Shown here: positions 25,508 to 34,314 of the stretch, piece after piece
How positions within the stretch are numbered: the first letter of the stretch is position 1
How the letters are laid out: every line of letters starts with the position of its first letter
DNA from: Halobium salinum
Lineage (GTDB): Archaea; Halobacteriota; Halobacteria; Halobacteriales; Haloferacaceae
DNA: 64,000 bases
Reading direction: 5' to 3'
NCBI RefSeq assembly: GCF_026586625.1
Contig: NZ_JAODIW010000010.1
Coordinates: 270,728-334,727, forward strand
Translations under genes and position numbers: made by a program
Notes under the pieces: model-generated
The model's database searches: none
Told to the model about the DNA's origin: nothing
Seen by the model: only the letters and a program-made list of their open reading frames with translations

Positions 25508-27016
25508 CTACTCAATTCTATCAATCAACCCCCAAAGCCACGATATCAGGACTATGAGGGTTACTGGCAATGTCGCTACGACCGCCCGGTGAATCCGGCC
25601 CAACCCGGACGCGGGACGATCCACGGCGTCCAGGGGACTTTGCGCGGCTAAATTCCTACGTCCACTTTCGCTATCACGCTCACACTCCGCAACGTCCAAA
25701 ATCGACGTTTCCGGGTACTCAATAAACTCAAACTTCGGCTCCTCAATCGGCGAGTTCAACCTCTGTGAATTCGTTGAGAATCTTGATTCCATCTCCATGT
25801 ATAGCGCCAATTTCCACGGAACCATTTTCCCGGCACTCGACGAGAACGCGTCCCGCCCCATGTCCTTCTTGCCCTCCGCAACGTCAAGAAGTGTCCGCAG
25901 CCCCTTCAGTAAGTACGCACGCACAGGAACATCCGTATCGTCATACCTCCACCGACCAGCTTCACCAACATGAACCCCGCGCACACTCACCTCCTTGCAA
26001 TGCCTCCGCTGATAGTACATATACTGCGCAATCTCTTCCTCGTCCATCAACTCATCTGGCGAAAAACCGTACACCAGCACGTGAGCGTGCGGAATGCCTG
26101 TATCCGTATATTCGAAGAACGTCTGGTAATCGGGGGCCTGGTTCTTGTCGACCGCCTCACGCATCAACTTCTTCAGTAACGACTCAATCGAATCAACCAA
26201 CTCTTCCCGCATATGCGGGATGTTCTCAAACTTCTCTTCCCCATCTTTATCATTTATGAACGGCCACGTCGTCACCGTAATCTCTGTTGCCACCTCATGA
26301 CCCTCTGCCGCATTTTCTAGAGGCGTTACCGCCGATGCCCACGACTTACCCGCCCTTTTTCGGTCCATAAACCGCGTCCTCAGCTCTAATTCTCCTCTAG
26401 ACTTCCACATCCCCGCCATTCGACCCTCCAGAGCATTATTCGCATACCAGGCCAGATTCTGACGATGCCACTGTGACTGTAACATTCGTGTCGACTCGAT
26501 TTCTCCCCTTATCCGTTCCAACGGATACTCATCCGAATCTACCCCAGAACCCCCGCTCTCTGAAAACCCGCCATACAGGCCTCTATGCGACCGTTGGACA
26601 TCGCGCTTTCCTAGAACAAGAGAGTCAATGAGCTGTCTGAGCTCCTTCGTGGGATAGACAATATATCTCGAATTACCAGTGTCATCCCCGGAGATGTCGA
26701 CCTCAGTAAACCAGTCATCATAATCATCGAAGAACCGGCGGATCAATTGCCGGTCAGAGTTCGAAGAATCTTGTTCTAGTGTCTCAGAAATCAGATTTGG
26801 ATAGAAATGAAAATCACCATTACACGCCACATGAGTCGCGACTCGTGTCTTTTCATCTGCTTTCTTATCGCCGGCCCAAGGGAGTGATCCGACTGCAATG
26901 TATGCCTCAGCGGGTGGGCGTGAGTCATCAGAGTCTACCGACGGTGAATGTGTACGGTCGTCTCCTGCCACCCAGTCGAGATGGATGATGTCGGGTTGCG
27001 GTGTCGAAATGTGCAT
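25508..27016 (-). CDS. HUH rolling-circle Rep-like protein with C-terminal membrane segment
   Basis: A 502-residue protein. Residues 242-330 resemble the HUH endonuclease core: EITVTTWPF (motif 1-like), GIPHAHVLVYG with His310-x-His312 (motif 2), and VRAYLLKGLRTLL with a Tyr368-x2-Lys371 (motif 3). HUH Rep proteins nick one strand and become covalently linked through Tyr to start rolling-circle replication. Haloarchaeal plasmids and pleolipoviruses use such proteins. A hydrophobic helix near residues 482-500 (ATLPVTLIVLISWLWGLI) at the C terminus is unusual for a replication initiator. Walker motifs are absent, so there is no fused helicase. Confidence 0.62.
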   Translation of the reverse strand: MHISTPQPDIIHLDWVAGDDRTHSPSVDSDDSRPPAEAYIAVGSLPWAGDKKADEKTRVATHVACNGDFHFYPNLISETLEQDSSNSDRQLIRRFFDDYDDWFTEVDISGDDTGNSRYIVYPTKELRQLIDSLVLGKRDVQRSHRGLYGGFSESGGSGVDSDEYPLERIRGEIESTRMLQSQWHRQNLAWYANNALEGRMAGMWKSRGELELRTRFMDRKRAGKSWASAVTPLENAAEGHEVATEITVTTWPFINDKDGEEKFENIPHMREELVDSIESLLKKLMREAVDKNQAPDYQTFFEYTDTGIPHAHVLVYGFSPDELMDEEEIAQYMYYQRRHCKEVSVRGVHVGEAGRWRYDDTDVPVRAYLLKGLRTLLDVAEGKKDMGRDAFSSSAGKMVPWKLALYMEMESRFSTNSQRLNSPIEEPKFEFIEYPETSILDVAECERDSESGRRNLAAQSPLDAVDRPASGLGRIHRAVVATLPVTLIVLISWLWGLIDRIE

Positions 27017-27743
27017 GGGGGTGTCCGACGGACTTAAGGCCCTGCTCCCCCGAGAACCAGGTGTCCACGCCGGTTCTTCGCGGAATCACGAACCTCCTTA
27101 GCGCCGCGTCCGTCAATCGGCGACTTCCGCTTATGAACACCTTTCAACGCCAGGTACAAAAGAGTTCTACAACTAACGTAGTTGTGACTATCGGCTGCAC
27201 TCGTCTCTTTGGCTTGAAGCCACTTAAAGTTTGATGCCCTTTTAGGCGCAGCGCTGTTCGTATCCTCGCTCTGGCGCTTGCGTATTCGCTTCCGCTGAGC
27301 TCCCCTACATCCCCCTATCGAATGCCGGTCGGTTCCTTCTCTTCTTTCGATGATTTCTGATTCACTTGCTATGTGTGGCCGGGGTCCGATCTGATGTGGG
27401 CCCGGGGGTAAACCTCAGTTCTTGGAACGTGATTTTGGTGCCCGATTTCCGAGTGACCGGGTCGAAAAAGGGTTACCAATAGCCTCGTCAGAACTGCTGT
27501 TTAGTTTCCGTTGTGAATTGTGGTGAATGAGAGGATGAATTCTCGAGGTGGTGTGTTACCGGGTACTGGGTTTGACTATCTAGTTACCCGGTGGACTGTT
27601 CCCCTGGGACCATAGCCTTGATTCACCATATGGATTGGTTGGGTTGCGTGTTACACGGTCGCAGTTTACCGTACGACTCGACACTCGAAACGCGTCTCGG
27701 GGTTTTATATTCTGACCATGTACCAGCAGCAGAGACCTCGACA
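27017..27743. promoter_or_regulatory. Intergenic region between Rep-like and HTH genes, candidate replication origin
   Basis: About 730 bases separate two divergent genes; no credible gene lies within. An inverted repeat ACCGGGTA (27558-27565) / TACCCGGT (27585-27592), spacer 19, sits in its right half, and ACCGGGT recurs at 27458-27464. TTTTATA at about 27704-27710 is a TATA box for the HTH gene. Rep-proximal inverted repeats commonly mark rolling-circle origins or operator sites for the neighbouring regulator; neither is proven. Confidence 0.45.
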
Positions 27744-28295
27744 ATGTCGAAATACGAGAACTGGAAGCCGCATGACACGGAAAAGAAGCGAGTAGAAACG
27801 TTAGATGATATGAGCGACCTGACTATCGAAATCTTGGCTGCTCTCAAAAATGAGGGCGGGTCTGCAACCACCTCAGAACTATCGTCGCTCACCGGTGCGG
27901 ATAGTAACAAAGTGAAATATCGGTATCGGAAACTCGCAGAAAAGTACGGACTAGTTAATATTGACCGTCAAGGAACGTACGACAACGGAGTCTCACTCCC
28001 CAATATCGTATCCCTCACAGATACGTGCCGGGAAATCGTGAAAGAGATGAATTTAGCGGATTTCCACGCCGGTGAGTCCGGAAATGAGCGACCGACAAAA
28101 GCGCGTCTTGATGAGCTGGAGCGTGATTTGACCGTGCTTGAGAACCATGTTGGGGATGATGTTCAAGACCGCTTGAACCAGCACGAAGCGGTTATTCAGG
28201 CACTTGTAACCATCATTGTGAAGATCGACGATGTTTCGATGAATGATTTGCCTGGAAATGATGTGGTACGTGATGCAGTGATGGGTGACAACTAA
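27744..28295 (+). CDS. Winged-helix DNA-binding protein with C-terminal coiled coil
   Basis: A 183-residue protein. Residues 29-75 form a winged helix (IEILAALKNEGGSATTSELSS, then NKVKYRYRKLAEKYGLVNID). Residues 112-160 are a coiled coil (RLDELERDLTVLENHVGDDV) likely for dimerisation. This arrangement is common in haloarchaeal plasmids and viruses as a replication or maintenance regulator. It is divergent from the Rep-like gene and may bind the intervening inverted repeat. The start at ATG 27744 lies 34-40 bases after a TTTTATA box; an upstream open frame from 27591 lacks protein character. Confidence 0.72.
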   Translation: MSKYENWKPHDTEKKRVETLDDMSDLTIEILAALKNEGGSATTSELSSLTGADSNKVKYRYRKLAEKYGLVNIDRQGTYDNGVSLPNIVSLTDTCREIVKEMNLADFHAGESGNERPTKARLDELERDLTVLENHVGDDVQDRLNQHEAVIQALVTIIVKIDDVSMNDLPGNDVVRDAVMGDN

Positions 28296-28912
28296 CTGGT
28301 TCCTCTTTTCGCCCGTGCCTTGATGACTGTGTCCACGTCCGTGTTCAGTTATTCTCGGAGAAAAAGTGCCGTGGAGTATCGCTGATCGCCCGGAAGCGGC
28401 ATCCTCATCACAGAATTGGGCTCCGCTATGTCCGTTGGCGTCGGACCTGATACTCTTATCACCCGGGGTGGGCCCCTCATCTATACCGCTATATTGTCGG
28501 TAGCCCCGAGAATACAGTATATCTTCAGTATACTTTTATCCAGTATCTTCCTGGACGCGGTGCTGCGCTCCGTCCCCTCAATTACAAGTGGTCTTATCGA
28601 TGTCACCGTATGTTGTCATCGCAGGTGGTGCCGCATCCGCCGCGTCACGCTCACTTAGCGCTCCACCCATCAGCCGTCTGTATCATATAAACCCGATTCT
28701 GGACTCCGGGGCGCTCCTTCACCACTTTCACCGGAAACCTTCTAATCGTTAATGCCTCTTAGAAAGTTTGTCCCGTCTCTACTAAAGCCCTGAACGGAGG
28801 TTAGAACTGCCAATGCGGCCTGGTGCGATAACGGGGGCGTGTCCGCGCCACGGAACCACTTACACTCCGGGTACTCCAGAGATATATCGGGGTGTGGTCA
28901 CGTCTTCTCAGT
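28296..28912. other. Stretch without a recognisable gene
   Basis: About 615 bases. Short frames exist but none has plausible amino-acid composition or a domain. The last 40 bases (ACTCCAGAGATATATCG, near 28871-28890) hold a TATA-like sequence for the next gene. Confidence 0.4.
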
Positions 28913-29233
28913 ATGTCTTCGGAGATCGCACCAGACCTAGATGATGCCCGATCGTGGTTCATGCGTGAGCATAGCCGGTGGTGCAGCGAGACGGACGCGA
29001 GGTTGTGGAGCGGTCTCCGCGAATTGTCCATCCGTGAACGTGAGATTGCATCGAAATACCAGGCGACACCTCACCCTGACGAGCTTGCGCTGCGCGACCC
29101 GGAAACAGCGGCGAATTGGTGGAGGATTCGGATGCGAATCATACTACTCGTTTCATTACTCGCGGTGCGTGAGGACGTGTTCTCGGCACTTCCGTGGATT
29201 GATCGGGGGCCGTGGTCGGAGGGGTTGGAATGA
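28913..29233 (+). CDS. Hypothetical small protein, first of an overlapping pair
   Basis: A 106-residue protein of charged helices (ARSWFMREHSRWCSETDARL, ELSIREREIASKYQ) with one weakly hydrophobic helix near residues 74-90 (RMRIILLVSLLAVREDVF). No family recognised. Its stop overlaps the next start (ATGA), so the two are translationally coupled. A TATA-like GATATATC lies about 25-30 bases upstream. Both proteins share a D/E-W-rich style, which suggests they act together. Confidence 0.55.
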   Translation: MSSEIAPDLDDARSWFMREHSRWCSETDARLWSGLRELSIREREIASKYQATPHPDELALRDPETAANWWRIRMRIILLVSLLAVREDVFSALPWIDRGPWSEGLE

Positions 29234-29457
29234 CTGATTTTCCTGACCCGGACGCGGAACCAGACCCGGAGTTCCTCACGTCGATGTGGACCCGGCACGC
29301 CGATGAGGAACGAGAGAAGTCGACCGATGATTTGTGGATGCGGCTGTCGTATTTCAGCGGTAACGCGGACGCGGACTCGGAATTCCGGTGGCGCGCGGCC
29401 GTTGTCGCATCTGTGCTCGCGGAGCGCGGTGAGCTCCTGTTAGTCGGGTACAAGTGA
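29230..29457 (+). CDS. Hypothetical small protein, second of an overlapping pair
   Basis: A 75-residue acidic protein (MTDFPDPDAEPDPEFLTSMW) with two helices and a C-terminal RWRAAVVASVLAERGELLLVGYK. No domain recognised. The ATG overlaps the preceding stop by four bases. The size and coupling resemble toxin-antitoxin pairs, but no toxin motif is seen, so I do not assign that. It is followed closely by the first copy of the interspersed CACCTC motif. Confidence 0.5.
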   Translation: MTDFPDPDAEPDPEFLTSMWTRHADEEREKSTDDLWMRLSYFSGNADADSEFRWRAAVVASVLAERGELLLVGYK

Positions 29458-29464
29458 GTTGAGG

Positions 29465-29486
29465 GACTCCCCATTTCCGCCGCAAC
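29465..29486 (+). repeat. Interspersed 22-base motif, copy 1
   Basis: The most diverged copy of the family whose core is CACCTCRTTTCCKCCGCAA; it shares CATTTCCGCCGCAA. It begins eight bases after a stop codon. See the other copies at 31766, 40668, 40806, 40839 and 41843, all in the same orientation and all outside genes. Confidence 0.6.
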
Positions 29487-29776
29487 TCTATGACAGAACA
29501 ATTGCGATGTCAATGACACAGACCGGTCCGCGTCCGGGTCTGCGGGATACAGGAACACACCATTTCATTTCTCGACGTGACCGAACTCCAAGTTCGACGC
29601 ACGCGGACGCAAACACGCCAAATCGGTCCGCATCTGCATATTCGAGCAGGTCTGTGAGCCGATACCCGTCTAGCTGATTCGCTATCGCTTCCACGATGTG
29701 TCCACGTTCTTTGTCGATCCGTCCTCATGTCGAACGCGGGACGAACACTTTCCCTCCGCCACTCAATCACCCATCT

Positions 29777-30154
29777 ATGCCTGACCGTCCACGTAACCCC
29801 GAAGACCTACTCCCCGACGATCCGCAGCTCCCCCTCGAACACTACCTGTCAATGCTCCGCCCACTCACCGACCCACTCGGCTTTCGATGCGCGTACTGGT
29901 TGCTCTCCGAGGACCTGACCGTCGAGGAACTCACCGACCGGCTCAGCGCGGACGCGGACGCGGTACACGACAGTCTCAGCGCTCTTGCAGATGTCGGTGT
30001 CGTTGAACGCAGGGTCCGCGTCCGGGACGACGTCTCAAACGAATACTACCGAGCAACGATCATCGCCGAAACGCTCCTCTCATGCGTCGCTGAACTGATG
30101 ACTCGCGAGCATCTGTTCGCGTCCGTGTACGACTCGGATTCTGATGGCCTCTGA
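29777..30154 (+). CDS. Winged-helix transcriptional regulator (ArsR-like)
   Basis: A 125-residue protein. Residues 30-95 form a winged helix: LRPLTDPLGFRCAYWLLSED, LTVEELTDRLSADADAVHDS (recognition helix) and LADVGVVERRVRVRDDVSNE (wing). This is the haloarchaeal ArsR/MarR-like type. Residues 97-120 form a likely dimer helix. The start at 29777 (MPDRPRNPEDLLPDD) fits the family. It lies 295 bases upstream of the serine recombinase gene in the same direction. Confidence 0.72.
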   Translation: MPDRPRNPEDLLPDDPQLPLEHYLSMLRPLTDPLGFRCAYWLLSEDLTVEELTDRLSADADAVHDSLSALADVGVVERRVRVRDDVSNEYYRATIIAETLLSCVAELMTREHLFASVYDSDSDGL

Positions 30155-30449
30155 CCTATTTGTCGCTACCCGAAATGGTGGTGTACTGCTCCGGGAGTGG
30201 GGTTTCTGAGAGTCGGCGCTACCTCCCTCCCCCGGACGCGGTCCGATCTTGTGTTAGATAATAACCAGCACACAGAATTGAATCATGGTGTGAATAGGGT
30301 TGGCGTGGTTTGTGAGAATCATTGTTCTCGGACGCGGATTAGGGGTGGGAATGGTGTCGGCTCCTGTTGCGTTTTGGGGCCATTTCACAACCTTCTTGCA
30401 TACAAATAGTTCCGCAACATATTAGTGCGAAACGATAGCATTATGCAAC

Positions 30450-31103
30450 ATGGCGGAACTCGCGGAAAATTCTCGAATCGCGGCGTATATTCGTGTGTCG
30501 ACAGAACGACAGAAAGAAGAAGAATCACACATCCGACAGAAAGATACAATCAAGGCGTGGGCCGAACGCCGAGACATCCCCGAGGAGAACATCGACTTCT
30601 ACGAAGACATCGCAATCTCCGGTCAGTCAGAGAATCGAGACGACTACAACGACCTGATGGACACCTACCCCGAGTACGACGCCATCGTCGTCCGCGAACT
30701 CTCACGGTTCGGACGCGACCTCGGAACCATCGTGACCGACGTCGACGAAATCACGAACAGCGACACCGAATTCGTTTCTACTACCGAGCAGTTCGACACG
30801 TCGAGCGCGATGGGGTCGGCGATGCTTGGCGTGATTGCGGTGATGAACCAGCTCACCAGCGACCTCGCACGGGAGCGCGCCGAACGGATGCACGAACGGC
30901 GAAAGGAGCAGGGACTTCCGGTGGGGCGGAAGCGGAAGCTCGACGACAAAGCGATGGAAGACGTGTACAAGTGGAGGGAGATGGGAATGTCGTACAGTCA
31001 GATCACCGCACTCGTCTCCGAAATGCACGGCGTCGATGTCGACCGGAGCACGATCTATCGGTACTGCGACAAAGCCGGAGTAGAACCAGAGGCGGAAACG
31101 TGA
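30450..31103 (+). CDS. Serine recombinase (resolvase/invertase family)
   Basis: A 217-residue small serine recombinase. The catalytic Ser17 is in AAYIRVSTERQ, with VRELSRFGRDL (Arg residues of the active site near 82-92) and the long E helix SAMGSAMLGVIAVMNQLTSDLARERAERMHERRKEQGLP. A C-terminal Hin-type HTH (KWREMGMSYSQITALVSEMHGVDVDRSTIYRYC) completes it. It cuts and rejoins DNA at paired sites through a Ser-linked intermediate. The stop overlaps a following GTG start, so the next protein is probably a partner. The 19-base core repeats 3-8 kb away could be its sites; this is untested. Confidence 0.87.
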   Translation: MAELAENSRIAAYIRVSTERQKEEESHIRQKDTIKAWAERRDIPEENIDFYEDIAISGQSENRDDYNDLMDTYPEYDAIVVRELSRFGRDLGTIVTDVDEITNSDTEFVSTTEQFDTSSAMGSAMLGVIAVMNQLTSDLARERAERMHERRKEQGLPVGRKRKLDDKAMEDVYKWREMGMSYSQITALVSEMHGVDVDRSTIYRYCDKAGVEPEAET

Positions 31104-31447
31104 GTAACTCGACACCACTCCCGCCGGAAGAACTCACCGTTCTGCAACAGATACTCGCGACCGACACAGCGTCACTGTCGATCCCAGAACTCGTGACACG
31201 CGGCAGCTCCCGAGATGAATCCGAGGTCCGCAACGCGCTTGACGGGTTAGGGCGACGCGAGTTCGTTGTCGTCCTCGAATCCGAGTCCGGGTACGACGAC
31301 GCTCAGGGGCCGTTCTACGCGGCGACAGAGTCGGCTGTCGATTACTTGAAACGTGCCGGCCGGTACGACGAAATCTCGTTATGGTACGGAGCGTTCGACG
31401 CGGTGTCGAGCGAGTCGCGTTCGCGTCCGTCGCCTGAGTGGGTGTGA
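31100..31447 (+). CDS. Winged-helix protein coupled to the serine recombinase
   Basis: A 115-residue protein starting at GTG, overlapping the recombinase stop (GTGA). Residues 8-60 form a winged helix: LPPEELTVLQQILATDTASL, then IPELVTRGSSRDESEVRNAL and GLGRREFVVVLESESG. It resembles the regulator at 29777 in style (short haloarchaeal wHTH). It may control the recombinase or direct it to sites. Its last 100 bases overlap a possible membrane-protein frame on the other strand. Confidence 0.65.
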   Translation: MSNSTPLPPEELTVLQQILATDTASLSIPELVTRGSSRDESEVRNALDGLGRREFVVVLESESGYDDAQGPFYAATESAVDYLKRAGRYDEISLWYGAFDAVSSESRSRPSPEWV

Positions 31448-31770
31448 TGGTCGGCGTCGGGCGCTAGAACGGGTTGACGTACACTCCTGTCGTGTGCCAT
31501 CCAGATACGGTCGGCGACCATGATGCAGATGAGTCCGAGGAGCACGCTGGCCGGTGAAAGTCCGACCGCGATCTCGGCGGCGAGCATCGCGGCGAGTCCG
31601 ACTGCGATAATGACGATTGCGCCGGCGATGAACTTCCACCATCGGACGGTAGCGGTTCTCGCAGACCTGATTTTATGTATATGAAATATACTTTGGAAAG
31701 TGTGAATCAAACTATAGCGATATCGATATCGACAACGTAAGCCGCGTCCGCGTCCGGGCTGTTTGAACAC
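31342..31770 (-). CDS. Possible small membrane protein (low confidence)
   Basis: The minus-strand frame encodes two adjacent hydrophobic helices, FIAGAIVIIAVGLAAMLAAE and VGLSPASVLLGLICIMVADR, a pattern unlikely by chance. The N-terminal 45 residues look non-coding and the start is unclear. The 3' end overlaps the tail of the wHTH gene on the other strand, so the real stop or start may differ. Its upstream end lies at the second CACCTC motif copy. Confidence 0.35.
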   Translation of the reverse strand: MFKQPGRGRGLRCRYRYRYSLIHTFQSIFHIHKIRSARTATVRWWKFIAGAIVIIAVGLAAMLAAEIAVGLSPASVLLGLICIMVADRIWMAHDRSVRQPVLAPDADHHTHSGDGRERDSLDTASNAPYHNEISSYRPARFK

Positions 31771-31787
31771 CTCATTTCCGCCGCAAG
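31766..31787 (+). repeat. Interspersed 22-base motif, copy 2
   Basis: AACACCTCATTTCCGCCGCA and two more bases; an almost exact copy. It is preceded by GCGTCCGCGTCCGG, as copy 3 is by GCGTCCGTGTCGG, so the repeat may extend upstream. It lies between the possible membrane protein and the pentapeptide protein's 3' end. Confidence 0.8.
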
Positions 31788-31847
31788 TCAGTAACGGTCG
31801 CAGATTCTTTGAATCTTGTCCGTGCTAACTCAGCGCCCGATATCCGG

Positions 31848-33791
31848 TCACCTATCGACTGATCGTACAATTGTCGCGACAAAGAGGCTAATCAGGAATG
31901 CTCCGATGAAGCTCTCAATTGAAGATAGGAGATTCACCATTGGAGTGGCGTTCTCAATACCACCCCCGAACATGAATCCGGTGAAGGATTGCCAACTCGC
32001 GATTAGGTTCCCCATCCCCCAGATGGTTATATTGAGTGTCTCGTTCTGACCGAGTCCAACCGAGAAGGTGTATTCTACCGGTTGAATACCGGTTTCTTCT
32101 ATAATCCCGTATAGTACTGAAAAGATACCCACGCAGAACAGGGACCAACCAACGACCCTCCCTGGGCTTTCACCGTACACGCAGGCGATGTCGTACGACT
32201 TGTTCAGCGCCCACTGTACTCCATATCGTGCTTTCTTACGGACGTCGTCGGAATCGGCGAACCGGCTCGTGTATTTTTGTCGCCGTGTTCGCTTCTCCCT
32301 CACGAAGAAATTCGATTCGGCAAGACTATCCCCGACATCGCTTGCGCCGAGTTTTGCTTTAGCGTAGGTCGTTTCTTTGTTCTCGGACTCTTGGGTGAAT
32401 TCGTTCCCTCGGACGCCATCGATCTCCCATCTGATGTCCTCTAAATGGTCCCGGTTGTCGAAGAAGTCGAAGTTGTAAAATGACGTGTTGTCGATGAAGA
32501 GGTTCCTGAAGGGGTTGATGCCTTGCTTTGAATCAATAGTGACGTCCCCTAAATCGGTGCGTGGGACCTCGTAGAGGCTATTTTTGTGGTTGAATCTGAA
32601 TACACCGCCGTTGATTTCAGACCCGTAGAATGCGACTGAACAGGGGTGGTTCTCAAATTCGACATCAAGTTCGATGTGATGGAATTTCGCATTCGGTATG
32701 GTGAGGTAGTATTTTGAATTTATATCGGTAAACCGGAATATGTCGTTGGACTCAGTTTCGTTGAATGAAGCCGACACTCGTGATGTATCCTCAATTTTAT
32801 CGCTGAACACGCCATTGCCTAATACATTATTACAATTCTGTACACTCTCCCGTTCAATGCCCTCTGAAAAAATATGATCCGGGATGTCCTCCTCCATTAG
32901 ATACACATATTTGCTACCGAACTCGCTTCCTTCAAAACTCGCCGGTCCGTTGAACACGGACTTGCTGAATGTTGCTGTTCCGAATTCCACATCGGTGAAG
33001 TCGGTTTCTCTTGTGAAGGTTGCAGAATCAAATACAACACCGGTTGAGAACGTAGTGCCGTGGAAGACACAACCAGATTTAAATTCAGAATGGAAGAAAT
33101 TTGCACCATTCCTGAATATGGATTTGGCAAAGATAGCTCCATTATTAAACTTCGCGCCCATGAAGTTTGCAGTCTGGATGAACCGACAATGGCCTTCTCC
33201 GAGATTGTCTTCCACCTCAGAAATTGACGCTGAATCGACCATAGAGTCGCACAAAGTGAGGTGTTTACTGAAAACAGCCTCCATGAAACTCACCGAATGA
33301 AATGTCGTATCTGTAGCCTGAACCCGGTCGTGAAAGGTCGTGTCAGTGAAATCCCCATCAACAATCAGAGACTGCTCTACTCCGAACGGCGCCTGAACAC
33401 TAGCGTGGGAGAGATCGATTTTACCGAATCTACAGTCAACTATTTGCAGGCTTCTTAGAATCTCTTCTCTAGAGAAATCCACCGTCCCAAGAACCGTTGA
33501 GAACCCGATCTTAACCTCTGAACCATTTGCGATATAGGGCCAAAGTCCCTTCAGATTCAGGTGATCTACCGTGGTGCAGATAATCTGTATACGCCCGGTC
33601 TTCGCGATTGCTTTCCGGTATTCACTATTCCTCTCCGATATAGTAGGGAAAACCTGGTTCCGAGCTCTCCGAGGAAGATGAAATATACAGTAATTTTCCC
33701 CCTTGACCGGGGGGTACGGGCACTCCCACGGTTCGGTGAGCTTTGAGGTTTCTCTGGGCCACAGGGAGGGGTCAAAGACAAACTCACACAT
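31848..33791 (-). CDS. Pentapeptide-repeat protein with C-terminal two-helix membrane channel-like domain
   Basis: A 647-residue protein. An N-terminal Cys/His cluster (WECPYPPVKGENYCIFH, Cys24-35 region) resembles the zinc-like start of many haloarchaeal pentapeptide proteins. Residues 90-430 contain repeated A/T/S-F-x-x-A/G-x-F units (ANFMGAKFNNGAIF, ANFFHSEFKSGCVF, VVFDSATFTRETDF) forming a beta-helix. The C terminus has TM1 (about 548-565), a pore-like stretch SWQSFTGFMFGGG (about 600) and TM2 (about 623-645), as in ion channels. The usual K+ filter T-x-G-Y-G-D is absent. Membrane effectors of this kind occur in defence islands, but a defence role is inference. Confidence 0.75.
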   Translation of the reverse strand: MCEFVFDPSLWPRETSKLTEPWECPYPPVKGENYCIFHLPRRARNQVFPTISERNSEYRKAIAKTGRIQIICTTVDHLNLKGLWPYIANGSEVKIGFSTVLGTVDFSREEILRSLQIVDCRFGKIDLSHASVQAPFGVEQSLIVDGDFTDTTFHDRVQATDTTFHSVSFMEAVFSKHLTLCDSMVDSASISEVEDNLGEGHCRFIQTANFMGAKFNNGAIFAKSIFRNGANFFHSEFKSGCVFHGTTFSTGVVFDSATFTRETDFTDVEFGTATFSKSVFNGPASFEGSEFGSKYVYLMEEDIPDHIFSEGIERESVQNCNNVLGNGVFSDKIEDTSRVSASFNETESNDIFRFTDINSKYYLTIPNAKFHHIELDVEFENHPCSVAFYGSEINGGVFRFNHKNSLYEVPRTDLGDVTIDSKQGINPFRNLFIDNTSFYNFDFFDNRDHLEDIRWEIDGVRGNEFTQESENKETTYAKAKLGASDVGDSLAESNFFVREKRTRRQKYTSRFADSDDVRKKARYGVQWALNKSYDIACVYGESPGRVVGWSLFCVGIFSVLYGIIEETGIQPVEYTFSVGLGQNETLNITIWGMGNLIASWQSFTGFMFGGGIENATPMVNLLSSIESFIGAFLISLFVATIVRSVDR

Positions 33792-33984
33792 TGTTCTTAC
33801 AATCTATATCTGCTGCCACAAATACGGTTCTCGGCGATTCACAGTACTATCCTCACTCCCCCCGGCTCCATGAACATTATCCTGTGGCTCCCCTGATGAT
33901 TTCTGGGCGATAGCCGCGATTATTTTCTACCCTATAGCCTCGGAGGATAGGTTTGATGCGTGACTTTCTTTCAGCGTAGTTGCT

Positions 33985-34020
33985 GGTGACTCAGCTTCTA
34001 GAGACAGAGCGTGTCTACTG
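33985..34020 (+). repeat. Repeat A, left copy (36 bases, inverted partner at 39573-39608)
   Basis: Reading rightwards it matches the reverse complement of 39573-39608 at 33 of 36 positions. It begins GGTGACTCAGCTTCTAGAGA and continues CAGAGCGTGTCTACTG. The two copies bracket 5.6 kb and point inwards. The repeat contains the stop codon region of the adjacent gene (34015, minus strand), and the right copy contains the stop of its neighbour too. Confidence 0.9.
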
Positions 34021-34314
34021 CTCTGCACCGATGCTTGTTCCAAGACTATTCTTCCGGCCCTGAACGATGAAGTAGACGGACAACAGGAGACTTACGCCCA
34101 TCAGCCCGAATACTATCTCTGATGATACCAATGGTACACTCTGCTCTTCCAAGAGGTCGCTGAAGAGTATGAGCCCAAGCGCTAGTGAGAGTGTAGAGAA
34201 CGTAAACTGGAGCTTCTGATTCTTACTCTGTTCTGATTTACGTGTCCACACCCAAACAATTGCGAAAGGAGCTGTGCCGACAAGAAAGAGAGTGGCAAGT
34301 AGTGAAATATCCAT
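34015..34314 (-). CDS. Small three-helix membrane protein
   Basis: A 99-residue protein with hydrophobic helices at about residues 3-23 (ISLLATLFLVGTAPFAIVWV), 37-53 (FTFSTLSLALGLILFSD) and 65-84 (EIVFGLMGVSLLLSVYFIVQ). No family recognised. Its last codons (EQ-stop) lie inside repeat A, just as in the plus-strand gene at 39210, which also ends EQ-stop in the other copy. This suggests the genes and repeats travel as a unit. Confidence 0.6.
   Translation of the reverse strand: MDISLLATLFLVGTAPFAIVWVWTRKSEQSKNQKLQFTFSTLSLALGLILFSDLLEEQSVPLVSSEIVFGLMGVSLLLSVYFIVQGRKNSLGTSIGAEQ

Noticed and set aside
28416..28658. 80-codon frame in the gap after the winged-helix gene
   Set aside because: Composition is not protein-like for this host, no domain, and the start has no promoter; treated as non-coding.
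29230..29457. Toxin-antitoxin pair with the gene at 28913
   Set aside because: Size and coupling fit, but neither protein shows a known toxin or antitoxin motif, so only an unknown pair is reported.
33703..33718. Hairpin CCCCCTTGACCGGGGG, similar to CCCCCTTGAACGGGGG near 41769-41784
   Set aside because: The first lies inside the pentapeptide gene's coding sequence; a short GC palindrome found twice is not enough to claim a site.
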